DNA of 64,000 nt from Rhodocollybia butyracea (GCA_015501585.1 JADNRY010000019.1:124001-188000); one strand, 5' to 3'; counted from the stretch's first letter, positions 1 through 12,172 are shown. The notes: generated by a model not told the origin, from the letters alone. Numbers and translations are program-made.

Positions 1-820
1 GTAGGGGAGACCTTTTCCTTTTCTTTGAGGCCGAAACATCATAGGACTTGAAGAGGGCCACTCGTGATTAGCCCTTTCCCGGATAGATGCAACATTGAGG
101 CCGCTTTCCTGACCCAGCCACTGCATATCTTGGACAGAGAGCGGCTGTGGACGTGTGATCAACCGAGAAAGAGCAGGTAAAAAATAATCTGCCAGCTTGT
201 ATTCCCGAGCGATGTGGACTTTTCTCGCGTGGTCATCGAAGTTTTCGATCTTTTTGATAGCGACGGCTCGAACAGCACCCATTTCCCATAGGGTGCTTAA
301 TTTAAGCACAGATATCTACTCTACCATATTAAAACCAAGAGGAGGATCCAGGTATGTCCTGAAGGATATGTCAAGACTTTGAGATAGATAATACTGAAGT
401 TATTGACTCACTTGTGCAATAGCACGTTCAAAAGTCGCTCCCAATCAATCTGGAGGATAGAATGGAGGAGAATTGGGTTGTCATCACTCATGCCCTCCGG
501 TTTATTTTCGCCGTCAGGTGGCATCTGGAACATATCACGGAAGACAGGCGATGTTTTTGTAAGTTCTGTAGGAGGTATCCGGTAGAGTGTCATTTCCACC
601 TGCTCGTAGTAAATCAAGTATCCAGGTCAGAACAGTCAGAATAACTCACCTGGAAGACGACGCCGTTCAAGTTACCTTCAAAATAAAGGAGTTCACTCCT
701 CTTTCTATCAGGAGACGAGCTCCTGTGCTGATTATCATTGGATGCATCGATGCTGTGGCCAGTATTAACGCTTTGGTCAGAGTTCATTAGTTCCTGAGCG
801 GGGGACGTTTGTGCCGACAT
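1..820 (-). CDS. BTB/POZ domain protein, 3' end outside window, with in-frame stop
   Basis: Partial gene cut by the left edge. Proposed exons are 820-650, 599-412 and 358 to beyond 1, with introns 649-600 (50 nt) and 411-359 (53 nt), both GT-AG. After about 50 polar residues the protein has the BTB core common in agaricomycetes: a VVFQVEMTLYRIPPTEL strand-helix start, then SPVFRDMF, then a DDNPILL segment. The last exon carries WEMGAVRAVAIKKI and AREYKLADYFLPAL, which are typical of this family's C-terminal half. BTB domains mediate dimerisation or Cullin-3 adaptor binding; no partner can be inferred here. At 316-318 the frame reads TAG between a Glu codon and ISVLKLSTLWEM, a place where I would expect Trp. 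The gene may therefore be a pseudogene, or the site may be a base error. Family assignment is strong; integrity is doubtful. Confidence 0.75.
316..318 (-). other. In-frame TAG in the BTB gene
   Basis: The 53-nt intron 411-359 joins exon 2 to exon 3 in frame, and the frame stays open through conserved BTB residues on both sides except for this TAG. A single G-to-A change from TGG (Trp) would explain it. Using the TAG as a splice acceptor instead would give the wrong frame for the conserved sequence that follows. Confidence 0.55.
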
Positions 821-1234
821 ATAGTAGAAGACAAAAAACGTTGAATCTCATTTGCCTTTTTGAATAAGACAGTTCCGCTGCACGATCGCACATGATATCG
901 TCGAACATGTCTTGGTTATGACTCCGCATACATAATGTTCGTAACCAGAAATAGGGGTATAGCTTTCGAAGTTAACCTCCATTGCCTTTTTCAGACTACA
1001 GTGCCATACATCGCACGTGATTTCATTGTGGCGTTTACTCGACCTTCAACTAAGTACAAAGAAACGGGTAGAGATACGAAAATACAAATACAGATACATA
1101 AAAGATGTTCAGGGATATTATCCACTTTTTTTGTAAAGGAAAACCAGAGAGTTTGGGTACGAGACAATATTTACACATTCCATTGTTTGTTTCATGCAAG
1201 TGGGTACTTACAGACAGTTTCTGAACCACTTGAT
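821..1234. other. Intergenic between BTB gene and C2H2 gene 1
   Basis: This holds the promoter side of the BTB gene and the 3' flank of C2H2 gene 1. Plus-strand frames here are short, low in complexity and have no recognisable motif. I see no RNA gene or repeat. Confidence 0.5.
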
Positions 1235-2374
1235 CTACCCATCGGTCGATTCGTCTTCCACTGTGACAGCAGAAGCGTTGTTCAATTTCGTTCCGGCTAC
1301 TGCGACAGAAGGATCGTCGAAAATTCCGCGTTGGTTTGCAGCCTCGTCTAGCGCCCATGAATTAGTCACCTCAAGGAACTGCATTCGGAGGCAGCATACT
1401 ACAGCCTCTAGGTAGAGCTTCTGGAATACCAAGAAGCTAGCCATCACCAAGATCGAGACGACCATTGGATCGACGAGAACCCAGTACAGGTCCAGCTTCC
1501 CAACAGCAGTGAAGAACGGCGCTGAATCGGTCGTCGTATCCCAGTCCTCCAGAACGGCGTGACTGTCGAAAGCCGGGAAAAGGGTCCTGGGTTGGAGGGA
1601 GCAGCCGAGAGACACATAACACCCATCGAAATCGGTTGAAGCAAGAGCGGTGGCGTCGAGGTCCTCCTTGTGCTTTCGGGACACCGGGTCAAAGAGGTTG
1701 TAAATGTCAGGAAGAACCACAGGTGGGGTGAACACTGGGAATGCAGCCGGACTGCTCGATCCAACACACCCGATGTCCTCATCAGGTCGCTCCCAATGGT
1801 CACGCGACGTCGAGGGCTCCGGGGCAGAAGCCACAAACTGATTAGAAGGCGGGTCCCTTGCACGTTCTTTCCTCAGTTTAGGAACGTAGCCGTGCTGCCT
1901 TTTTCGATGTCTGGTGAGAGACCCCGGATCGCAGGTTCTAAACGCACACTGGGTTTCGGGGCAGCGGTAGGACTTATCATTGGTGCTGTAACGCGGTAAG
2001 TCCTAAAAACTAGACTCGTAAAATTAAATCACTTACTGGGTCTTCAGATGAGTGCTGACATTAGACTTTTGTAGGTTCTTGAACGTGCAGCCTTCCCAGG
2101 GGCAACTGTACGACCTAGAAGAAAATTATCGTTAGTGCTAAAAAGAGAAGAGACCGCAGCGTACAAGGAGGCTTTTATATTACTTGGAGAGTGCACTCGA
2201 AGATGACGAGGTATATCGCCCTTGCGGGCAAGTATTTTGTGGCATATAGGGCACTCTCGAGGATCGCCCGTGGCGTTCTGAATAAGAGGCTAAACGAACG
2301 AAGGAGCAAACTCAAATCAACAAATTGTAAGCGAAAGAATAATGGAGATAGCTTACAGTGTTGGTACGAGCCAT
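1235..2374 (-). CDS. C2H2 zinc-finger protein, family copy 1
   Basis: Four exons: 2374-2357, 2277-2165, 2114-2037 and 1985-1235, giving about 319 residues. Three N-terminal C2H2 fingers are visible: ECPICHKIL...RHLRVH, SCPWEGCTF...STHLKTH and RCPETQCAF...RHRKRQH. The third runs into HGYVPKLRK, a signature shared with the copies at 35.8 and 60.4 kb. The rest is acidic and Ser/Pro-rich with no domain I recognise. Probably a nuclear DNA-binding regulator; targets are unknown. The donor of intron 2 (2164, GTACGC) was chosen because it alone keeps fingers 1 and 2 in frame. Exon number and phase (0, 2, 2) match the other two copies, so the three are true paralogues. This copy is the most divergent. 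Confidence 0.8.
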
Positions 2375-3273
2375 GAAATATAACAGAAGCAGAAGCGCTG
2401 GACTTTTGGGAATCTTAGCTAGAAGGTAAAAGAAAAGAAAAGAGGGCGAAAAATCACACCCTCTGGGCAGTGGTTTAAATTATCAAATGGTTGATAACTA
2501 GAAGAAGAAATTCCCGTTATAGACTAACGAACTCGAGGCGAGGCAAAATTGATGGAAGAAGTGGGTTGAAAAATTCCGTCTAGGGAAAAAACAGTCAAAA
2601 CACTTTGCTTTTATCTGTTTATCTCACAAGGACCACTCCCGAAAAAGACCAGATTGAATAGGGCGTTTGTTGATTTTGTTGATTTTTTATTATCTTTTTT
2701 TAAGACAAAGCGCTTTTTGAACCGATCTTCCCGTTTGTCAAGGGCCCCCCCAGAACCAATGGTTAGGTAGCACTGACGCCAACGGCGAAAGGGAAAAGAG
2801 CCTCAACGGAAAAGACTTCGTTTTGTTTTTTCGGTGCAATATACAGCATAAAATTTCTGCAGACCGCTGGCGAAAGTGACCATAAATTTCCCAGGATCCT
2901 TCTCTAAAAAGAATAAACCATTGTTCTCTTTTTCAGCCAAACCAATCACGTTAGAAAAAGCTATACAAACGCCTCACCTGTCCAAAATACTAGCGCGCGA
3001 GCGCCAGGCCATTTGACCTCTGGATATCGTCCCTTTAAGGTTGCTATCCCATCCAAGGAGACCGCTTGCCTGGTATACGGTATACCAAAAGCCTTTACTT
3101 CAACGGTGCAGTAGTTGGCCGTGTAAATTGTACTGGAGAAGCTCGACGCAAGGTCTGGAACCGATCCCTTGAAATATGCAGCTCAGGATGGCGATTGATT
3201 TTGCGGCCAATGAAGAGCACAGTTTCACATTGTGAAGATTCTCGACGTTTGTCAGCAAGTAGTGTTCAACAGG
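2375..3273. other. Intergenic, promoter side of C2H2 gene 1
   Basis: AT-rich, with many A/T homopolymers. It is the 5' flank of the minus-strand C2H2 gene. Open frames are short and unrecognised. Confidence 0.5.
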
Positions 3274-3705
3274 CCTCGCGGTTGACAGAAGAATATCTAC
3301 CGTTCGTCATAAACGATGAAGTTCACGTCGACGCAGTAAACACCTACATCAACATATCTAGTCTTTGCTGGATCAACAACTGCGGGCGAATGGAATAAAC
3401 GGAGGTCTCACCACATACCTCGCGATTGACAGAAGAGTACTTGCCGTTCGTCAAAAACGATGAAGTTCACGTCGACGCAGTAAACACCTACGTCAACATA
3501 CCTAGTCTTTGCTGGATCAACAGCTGCAGACGAATTGAATAAACGGATGTCCCACCACACACCTCGCGGTTGGCAGAAGAGTGTTTGTCGTTCGTCGTAA
3601 ACGATGGAGTTCACGTCAACGCAGTAAATACCTACATCAACATACCTAGTCTTCGCTGGATCAACAACTGCGGGCGAGTTGAATAAGCGGAAGTCTCGCC
3701 ACACA
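3274..3705. repeat. Three tandem copies of a 144-bp unit
   Basis: Units start at 3274, 3418 and 3562 with the motif cctcgcg(g/a)ttg and are close copies of each other. The unit is 48 codons long. The minus strand is open across units 2 and 3, with repeated YVDVG, YCVDVN and DERQ blocks, but unit 1 has two stops in that frame. Most differences between units 2 and 3 change the amino acid, so I see no sign of protein-level constraint. It could be a minisatellite or the remnant of a repeat protein. Confidence 0.85.
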
Positions 3706-4732
3706 CTGTTCGTTGGGAAGACAAGCGTAAAACCCGCAGGTCATAAAGATAAACCGCTAAACGCTTTCCGCATGCACTCGTTGAAGTGAGTTGCAGAAGG
3801 CGAGGGAATACAAGAGTTTTTAGGAACCAGGCTACAATAGATGTTCTCGAAGCTCAATATCACCTCCACCTTGGATTCGACGTAGATATATCTTCCAAGC
3901 GTTCTTGCGAGATCAATGATTACAAGATGGATTTCCCAAAAGGGTTGATGTCGATGGGCTTTCTCTCACATAGTTTGGTCAGTTATTGATTTTCCAGTTG
4001 AGCCCATTAGGCAGCGAGTATCCCCGCACCAAAATGGAGCCCGAAGGAGTTGCTATGGAGAAATCGGCACGCATCAGGCTCCTTCACCTGGCCCAACCCG
4101 TGCAAAGGTGCAATCCTCTTGTTCTTTCTTGGCTATATGCGTCGCAATCACAAAGCTTCATTAAAACTCTCGGATAATGGGTAGCGGTCTGTCGTCGAGG
4201 CCATGTCACTTGCGGCTGGCTGTGGTGCAGTGAATCTTGGAATCTGTGAGACCGCCTTGATTGGAGATATCTTCCGAAGCAGTTTTTGCACGACAAAGCC
4301 CTCAGAAGTTTACGATTGTCCAACAACAAAGCTCGGTGACAGATTTAGGGCCATGCGACATTGTAGGCAGGGAAAGAAACTTTCGATTCAATGAAGAAAT
4401 CATCCAAGAGTTTGCGGTAAAAGAAACCAGAGCAGTTGGAGGGTCGCAATACGTCGGTTATCGCTGGAATTGGGGAAGTCGAAACCAGAGATTCTTCTGT
4501 CTATGATGCATTTCAGGAGGTCATACTGTGAATCGCAAAAGTAGGAAAGGGTAGGAAATCCTCAGTTTGCTTTGATAAACTATGAATAACGATTTTGTTT
4601 GCGTGCCTTCGCTGCTTTCCAGAACCAACTCTCGCAGAATTACTGTGCTTCGCACTACAGATACGGAGTGAAAGTGGTAATCCCGGAGTGCTGGGGTCTG
4701 AGACGAGAATCAAGTCAGCAGTCACTGCAAAC
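3706..4732. other. Intergenic with unassigned short frames
   Basis: Several plus-strand frames of 60-80 codons lie here, for example 4203-4394 and 4261-4506. None shows a recognisable domain, convincing splice structure or start context. It may be a decayed gene or a noncoding transcript. Confidence 0.4.
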
Positions 4733-4782
4733 GCCCATCGCCGAACCGACTCATGTGACGAGTTCGATTCTCGCGTTGGGCA
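4733..4782 (+). pseudogene. tRNA-Met-like fragment
   Basis: The 5' acceptor half GCCCATC pairs with GTTGGGC at the 3' end, with one mismatch. The T arm ACGAG-TTCGATT-CTCGC is complete and has a perfect internal B box (GTTCGATTC). A CAT triplet precedes it at anticodon-like distance. The D arm and half of the anticodon arm are missing, so this is a decayed tRNA or a tRNA-derived element, not a working gene. Confidence 0.5.
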
Positions 4783-5288
4783 CATTGGACTGGAGGATTC
4801 GTAACATTGATAGTATTTTGTCTGGCAAGTATGTGTTCACAAGAGATGAGCATGAATCTATTGAACCCAATCATCCTCCATCCAAGCCACTCTACAGATA
4901 AGCCCGATGTGTACTGGTGTTATTAAGTCAACTAAGGTTTCTTCAAGTTGGGACTTACTCGCACACTTGTATGTGAGGTTATTAGCCTGTGGTAGGAAGT
5001 CCCTCAAACGGGTATGTGTACGCTGCTCTGGGCTCTCTAATACTACAGTAGAGGGGTATCGTCGTAATCAAAAATAGTGTAAAGTAGGTATGTGTATATA
5101 ATGCGTGGAATAATATGCCAGTGTACATGGTCATGGAATGGTGATGCATGAAAAGCTGAACCTTTGGAGCCATGAAAAATTATGGAATGATTAGTACTGC
5201 AGCGGATAAATAATGCGACGAAAGCATAACGAAAATATGGTGGGAGAGCGAAAAACAGTACCAACATGGCATGTGCGAGCGATCGAGC
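4783..5288. other. 3' flank of the coiled-coil gene
   Basis: No gene seen. It contains the 3' region of the minus-strand gene that ends at 5289; open frames are short and AT-rich. Confidence 0.4.
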
Positions 5289-7007
5289 TCAAGAATGATT
5301 CATATGCAACGGACCAGTATCATCATCATCATCGTCCTCATCTCCAGCCATCACTTTTCCTACGTTCTGCATCAACCTCCGTAATCGCGCGAGTTCAGCA
5401 CCCAGTTGTCTTGCTGTCTCTGCTGTCCCCTCACTCTCCTTACCGCAATTCTCTATCCTTTCTTTCATCTTCTCAATCTCCTGCATCCACATCTCCTCGA
5501 TCTCCTCCGCCTTCTTTTTGTCCTCTTCCCTCAACCTATTCACATTCTGCTCTCCTTTCCTACTTTCCTTCACTTCATCAACAAGTTTTCGATACTTCTG
5601 ACCCAAAACCTCCGCTTCACCTTTCCACTTTTCTTCCTTCTTTTTAATCTCCTCGTGCAACCGATCAGTATCGGCCTTCCATGATTCAGTAAGGTGTTTA
5701 AGACTGTCGCGGAGGGTGATATATTCTCGTTCGGATTTTTGGGAAAGGGCGGTGGATTCTGCGAGGGCGCTTTCCATTTCACGGATAGATTTTTTAGATG
5801 TGGAGGTTTCGGTTTTGAGCTGTGCACGAAGCTGGGTGGCTTCAGACTCGGCTTTTCGCGCGCGTTCCAGGACCTAGAGACGCGTGAGTACGGGCGTTGG
5901 GTGACGGGGATGGGCTGACCTCTTGTAACAACCTTTCCTTCCTCGCCACGACGTTGTTCAAACCCTCATTTTCCAACCTCAGCCTTTCTCTTCCCTCTTT
6001 CAAATCTTCGGTCTGTCTTGTTAGCGAGGCTACGCTCCGTTGACTCAATCTCAACTGAGCCTTTGTGTTTTCCAGCGCGTTTCTCGCATTAGTCACGCCC
6101 GTTTGGAGATCGGCCAAAACTTTGGTCGTACCGCCGGGTGTAAGTGAAAGCCGACGGTTATTGGCATTCGGTGATGGAGGTTGCAGTGACGGGGAAACGG
6201 GAGATGTTAGCGAGTTATCGATAGGTGCAGAACGTAGGAGATTGGCCGATGAGGAAGTAGAGCTGGATGCTCCTTCCTCGGCTAGAGCTCGGGCGTTACC
6301 TGAGGGGTCAGGAAAGAAAGAAAGATCAGGACTGATGTTTGAGATCCAATGAGGCAGAAGAACACACCTACAGACGCTACTGGTATTCCTAGAACAACAT
6401 AAATCAGGTCACATCTCACATTGACACAAAAAAGTCGTACGACTCAACGTCCGTGTGGGACTAGAAGTTCGTCTTGGGCTAGTTATCGGCACACCTTCTT
6501 TGATCCCACTTTCATCCAAGCTGCCATTGACACTATGACTTGCGTTCGAGTCGCGTCTGCCAGCCATAGGGAGCGGTAAATTCGAATCAAGACCGGCAAT
6601 ACCCTGTAATACCTCATAGCTCGTTCTTTTCGCTATTTTTGACGTCGACGAAGAAGACGATGGTGTTGGTGAGCGCATAGCGTATGCTGAAGGGGGTGGT
6701 GAAGAGGCTAGACTTGGACTTGAGCTGGCCATTGAGGAATTGGAATAAACCCGGGGACTACGGAGGATATGACTCTCTAAATCAGTCACTTGGGCTTGCT
6801 GGTGTCTGATACTGTGTTTTAGGGTGGAAATCTGGTTTCGCACAGAAACTAAAACTCGGTCAGTTTCGAAGCTTTGAAATATTCAAAGAACCGACCTGGG
6901 TCGTCAAGAGAAAGTGCAGGGCTTGGAGCACGTATCGACCTTGCAGAAGATCTCGAAGAAGGCCGTTCGTTACGATTAGATGGTGAAGAAGGAGGGATAT
7001 TGGACAT
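5289..7007 (-). CDS. Coiled-coil protein, She3-like (tentative)
   Basis: Five exons: 7007-6896, 6848-6441, 6388-6368 (a 21-nt micro-exon), 6299-5920 and 5873-5289, with consistent phases; about 501 residues. The N-terminus is Ser/Pro-rich (MSNIPPSSPSNR), followed by a short coiled coil (RNQISTLKHSIRHQQAQ), a Ser-rich spacer and RRLSLTPGGTTKVLADLQTG. A long continuous coiled coil fills the second half and ends LMQNVGKVMAG plus a run of Asp. The layout resembles basidiomycete proteins usually labelled SWI5-dependent HO expression protein 3 (an mRNA-transport adaptor), but coiled-coil similarity is weak evidence. A cytoskeletal or transport scaffold is the safest reading. The plus-strand frames over the coiled coil are shadows. 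Confidence 0.7.
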
Positions 7008-7594
7008 GAACAGCGCGTTCAGCTCAAGAATATGTTGTGGTCAAAGCAGAAGTGCAGCGGCAATTGACGCCGGTTTCCTTCATATAATTCTAATTTCTAT
7101 TACGCGCGTTCTATAGCCCTTTTGTTTCAGGACTTCATGTACATAATAACTCCTTTTGAACTAGTTTTTTCTTTGCAAGAACTCGGACTTGACTGTTAAA
7201 AATGTTCAGTAGCGCTATCATAGGCCAAGCATGAGCTCTGCCGTCTTCAAAAACAAAACTACCATATACATTGTTCAAAAGCAAGAGATTAGAATAATGA
7301 ACTTCCACACATCATAATCCTTATAGTTATTTTATATCTTAGTTATGAGAACAATGAACTTGAACCAGGCCTCATCGTTCCGTGATCACATGCTCGAGAA
7401 TTCCATCACGACGTTCAATTTGAATTAAGCTTAATCTTCTTCTCACTCGACTTCCATGTTCTTCTGGCCTATACATTTATCATGACCGTATTTCCTCCCG
7501 GTGTAGATCTGAGCTTTAAACAACTCGTCAACGCCCTCTTATACAAGTGCAAGTACGCCAAACACCAGTATGTGAAATCGTCAAGCTGTTAAGT
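7008..7594. promoter_or_regulatory. Shared intergenic between two divergent genes
   Basis: It separates the coiled-coil gene (ATG at 7007, minus) from the F-box gene (ATG near 7595, plus), so it should carry both promoters. It is AT-rich; no single element is convincing. Confidence 0.4.
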
Positions 7595-9780
7595 ATGAGC
7601 GCTCTTGCTGACCAGAACGTCAACAGGTTGTCTGATTTAACAGAACCAGAGGTATATGTCTCTTCAGCTCTCCTTGAGAAACTTTGGACTTATTCCCCTT
7701 CGAGCTCGATGGCCTGGATCGAAAACTTCATATCGCAGCTTCCGCCATCCGAGGCTTTCGCAATGCTACTCAGAAAATAAATCAACTTCCTCCGGAACTC
7801 ATATTCAACATCTTGGGCTATGCCCAGCAAAGCTATTCGTATCTGCCGCTCGCTTCCTTCCTTCCTGATCTTAATGCGTACGAGGATCACGGCCGAGAAT
7901 GGTATTCACTGCTCCATGTATGTCGGCTTTGGAGAGGGATTATTGCGCGTTCACCAGAGTTGTGGTCTACGGTGGATAATACGATTATTGATGAGGAGGA
8001 AGACAAAAACAATGTTGCTCACGATCGATACTTGGTTCGCTCCCGAGCTACGCCGTTGACTGTATATGTCGGCGTCAGGGACAAGAAGATTCGAAAGAAG
8101 TCTCTCGAAACACTGTTGAAGCATGTCGCTCGATTCAAAGAGTTTCACCTCGTGGCTGATCTCTGGGAAGAAGATCCCTTCCATACGCCGATTTACAGCC
8201 TTCTCTCTTCTGCTGCGCCAAATCTCCTCAGCTTGACCCTTCGTACAGATGGCAAAGACGTTCTTGGAGGCGTGCTACCCTCCGTATTTGATGGGGATAT
8301 GCCTCAGTTACGAGAGGTAACCTTGGAACATTTCACTTCTTGGCCCCCATCTTACTTCCACAATCTCACCGCCCTCTCACTCTCAGACCAGGCCTTTAAT
8401 CGTCCCACTACATTAGCATTTCTCGACTTCCTGGAGAACTCATCGCATACGCTCGAAATTCTCGCACTCGTACGTGCTGGGCCGACACTCTCTTGGAATA
8501 CAGACGTACTCCCAGCGTCGGCTGACCGCCTCGTACGTTTTCCGAAGATGCGTCAGGTAAGCTTAGGCGGCTGGCCGTCTACTGCGACTGTGTCGAGGTT
8601 TCTGTCGTACATATCTCTTCCACCAGAAACAGATCTTTTCATCTGGGGTTCAGTATTCTCGAACCCTGATACAGACCTAACGACGCTTCTACCAGAAGAT
8701 ACTTCGAATCTCCACAACATAGAGGCGATCAATAAATGGTATTTGACACATTATTCTGTAGCTCAACCAGCGGACGTTTTATACGTCCCTTTCACGGCGA
8801 TAGTCGGGTCGAATAACATTACAGACAAAGCGAACGATATCACTTCTGGTGGTAGTGCCCTTCACAATTATGGTGTATTCCGCTCCTCCCAGCTCCTCGC
8901 AACCCTTCCACGTTACCCACTCAACCGTATAACCTCGTTTGTTCTCCGGGACAGCTCGTACCAGACAAATAGGTTCCGTACCGCGGTATGGATGGAGATA
9001 TTCGAAAAGTTGGTCAACTTGGAGGAGTTGAGGATACTAGCATACCAGTCAACTACAACGACTCGGAGCGTATTAACGGCACTATTACCGGTAGGGGTGG
9101 TAGCGCCGAAGGATAGAAAAGGAAAAGAGGAGGATAAACACATGGACAACAAACTGGGAGGCCAAGAATTGAGAACTTCCGCTCATGACTACAGCAGAAT
9201 GGAAACAGCCGAAGTCGACTCGGAAACTGACCTTGACTCTCCCCTCCTTGGAGACCATTCCAACTGTAAAATCCTCTGCCCCAAGCTCTCCTCGCTTGGA
9301 GTTGAACATGACCCCGATCTCGCCTCGATATTCATGACAAAACTCGTCAAATCCCGAAAACAACATGGATGTCCGATATCCAAAGTTGTGATATTGGTTT
9401 ACGATCCTCAGTATGGTTCACCTTCTTCACCGCGACCGAGATCTTCGAGTCGACATTCTCAGGATCACAATCAACAACTTACCAATCACAATACAACCAA
9501 TAACCATAATACCGCACCTAATGGTGGTCTGCACGGTGCCACAGGCGCAAACCCTGGTGCTGCTGGAGCTATGTATACGCCCTCGGCACGCTCAAGTGTC
9601 TCGTCTTGGGCTATATTAAATGACGAATATAATTTACGGAGTAGGGAGGATGAGGAACTCTTGAGGAAGTACGTGAAGGAGGTTAGGTTTGAATATAAGC
9701 AACCTTTGTCACAGGACTTAGTACCCAAGGGTTGGCCAACTGATGCATATCGAAGGACGTGTTTGCCGTACTCATTTTAG
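7595..9780 (+). CDS. F-box protein
   Basis: The long frame 7684-9780 begins with DRKLHIAASAIRGFRN and the F-box core INQLPPELIFNIL, then HVCRLWRGIIARSPELW. This is the usual agaricomycete F-box pattern, in which the F-box recruits Skp1 and an LRR-like C-terminal part selects substrates. The remainder has leucine-rich spacing and a Ser/Asn-rich low-complexity stretch near residue 600. The nearest ATG is at 7595 in another frame (MSALADQNVNRL). One extra A in the AAA at 7679-7681 would join the two frames into 728 residues. No intron with correct phase joins them, so the start is uncertain: either a one-base deletion here or an unseen upstream exon. Substrate unknown. Confidence 0.75.
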
Positions 9781-10655
9781 TTTGACAATCTGTTTTCACT
9801 GGATTAGATATACCTTTCTTGCTTTTTCTTGGATGGACTTGCGGTTATGTATCTTATCTATGTACTGTACAGTATGTATCTCAGGAACCTCAGGCTGTAT
9901 CGTGACGTTGCCATCTTTCTCAATCCCCTCCCTTCTCTTCACGCTGTGAAGTGGGTGTTTAAACGTTTCTTTGAGACTCCTTGCGGTGAAATAGCTTTGC
10001 TTCATCTGCGTCGTCGGATCTTACTGACTCGCACAACAGGTTGCACTGACTCGCTTTTTGTACAGAAACAAACGCTTGAAAAATCAGTCCAAGTTGAGTC
10101 TCTGCTGTCTCCGGCTTCGTAAAACATCTGATGAGGGATTACGATGCATCTTCGATGATAATTTTAAAGTCACTGATGTCAATAAGAAGTAAATCTGCGA
10201 TGGCACAACTTGAACGCATCCTGGGACCTGAATGCCTGAATGGCCTGGACATTTATATATTTCTATAGTACGCGGGATATGATATATCATGCATCATGAT
10301 AGTACTATTAGTAGCCTCACGATCAGTACTGCAGTGCTCAAAGACGAGAGTAAATAATATTGCACAGAGAACGATACTGAGAACTTGGCTTGGGACATGG
10401 TCCGGTTTTGATGAATTTCTGAAGTTCGAGGATCATCTTCAGAATCAACGCTCTGTTGGACACCTCTTGTCAATCAAAAGTAAGTTAGCGCTTGTGAGTC
10501 GGTTATCTCGGCACACTACTACCGGGTAAGCTATAGCCAAAAAGACAGCGATGTTCAAGCACTTGACTCCTTTCACTCCTTTCATCCCGCAACCCAAGAG
10601 GAAGAAAGAAACCTTAAATCGCTCTAGTCCCGCTTAAACTTTTCGTTGTTCAGAG
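9781..10655. other. Intergenic
   Basis: 3' flank of the F-box gene and promoter of nitronate monooxygenase. I see only short frames and no RNA gene. Confidence 0.5.
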
Positions 10656-12036
10656 ATGGCCCAACTATCTACCCCAATAACCGAAATGTTCGGTATCAAG
10701 CATCCGATATTGCTTGCTGGAATGGTCTGTCCTTGATTTTTGCCCCTCACCAACGTCTTTTGTAACTTTCTATTCAAGAATGTGGCTGCTGGCCCGGAAC
10801 TTGCAGCCGCCGTCACCAACGCGGGAGGTTTAGGCGTCATTGGAGGCTTGGGGTATGCGCCCAAGTTTCTTCGTCAACAGGTGAGTAAACTAGGAGTCTT
10901 TATCAAGATGAAAAGCTAAATAAGTTAGATTCAAGCCATTAAAGCTGATTTGGTCGACAAGAACGCTCCGTTTGGCGTGGACTTGCTGCTGCCTCAAGTT
11001 GGAGGTAACGCCAGGAAGACTAACGTTGGTTTTGTTTTCCGAATCAATCTATAAACCATTCTGACCATTCTGACCATTATTATAGTACGACTACACAAAG
11101 GGGAAGCTCGACGAACTCATCGACGTGATCATCGAAGAAAAAACCGCTCTGTTCGTCTGTGCCGTTGGTGTCCCTCCCAAGGCCATCGTTGACAAACTAC
11201 ACAAAGCTGGTATTCCTGTTATGAACATGGTCGGACATCCAAAGCATGTCCAGAAAGCACTTGATGTCGGTGTTGACTTGATTTGCGCACAAGCAGGCGA
11301 GGGAGGAGGACATACGGGAGATACACCCGCAAGTGTGTTGATACCTGCTTGTGTGGATATTGTGAAGGGGAAAAAGTCGCCGTTGACGGGAAAGCCAGTG
11401 TATGTTATCGGTGCTGGAGCAGTGCACGATGGAAGGGCATTGGCGGCGAACTTGATGTGGGGAGCGCAGGCCGTTTGTAAGTCATCCAATTCAGTCTACA
11501 TAGATCTTCTTACCGTTGTATAAAAGGGGTCGGGACACGTTTCGTCGCTTCAAAGGAGGCCGGCGCGCCGAAATACCACAAGGACCTGGTGGTTTCCGCT
11601 GGCTTTGATGATGTCATTCGTACAATCATTTTCACTGGACGACCTTTACACGTGAAAAAGTCACCGTTCGTCGAGGATTGGTGAGTACTCGTTCTTCTCA
11701 TCAACAACTTTGCTCACAATTTACTCAGGGAGTTAAATCGACAGGCGGAAATTAAAGAACTAACGAGTAAGGGTATCATACCCACGGATTGGGATGCTGA
11801 GCAACGCCCTGACCTGGCTACGAACATCGCAAACCGAGCTTGGTTAATGGGTAGAGTTGCTGCTGTGCGTCCTGTCTTCTACTCAACGGATAAGTTCGAG
11901 CACTGACCTGTTTCCTTCACTGCAGTTAATCAAGGACGTACTTCCAGCAAAGACTATCGTCGAGAACATGGTGAACGAGGCTGCAGAGCTGTTGCAATAT
12001 GGCAGCACTCTGGTAAAGACCAAGGCAAAGCTCTAG
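10656..12036 (+). CDS. Nitronate monooxygenase (2-nitropropane dioxygenase family)
   Basis: Seven exons: 10656-10724, 10779-10880, 10929-11024, 11086-11476, 11527-11680, 11729-11864 and 11926-12036; 352 residues with all phases consistent. The fold is an FMN-binding TIM barrel. Visible motifs are the N-terminal HPILLAGMNVAAGPELAAAV, AGGLGVIGG, the NMVGHPKHV segment, the AGEGGGHTGD loop with the catalytic-type His, and VIGAGAVHDGRALAANL, GAQAVWVGTRF near the phosphate-binding end. The enzyme oxidatively denitrifies alkyl nitronates such as propionate-3-nitronate, using FMN and O2, probably for detoxification or nitrogen recovery. It ends about 140 bp from the convergent Ubr1 gene. Length is normal for the family and nothing looks broken. 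Confidence 0.92.
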
Positions 12037-12172
12037 GATGAAGTAACTATATTAACAGTGTTGATGGATTTGCGATGAGATGATGTATTAATTACAAGTT
12101 TACAATGAAAGCAGTTCCGAAAGCGTTGAGATTGTGATAAAACAAAAATGCTAGTGTCTCTTTTCCACATGT

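Noticed and set aside
935..1351. 138-codon plus-strand frame
   Set aside because: It overlaps the last exon of C2H2 gene 1, which is supported by fingers and splice sites, and has no motif itself.
5213..5684. Long plus-strand frames rich in Ser, Pro and Leu
   Set aside because: They mirror the minus-strand coiled-coil exon; the spliced minus gene has consistent phases and heptad structure.
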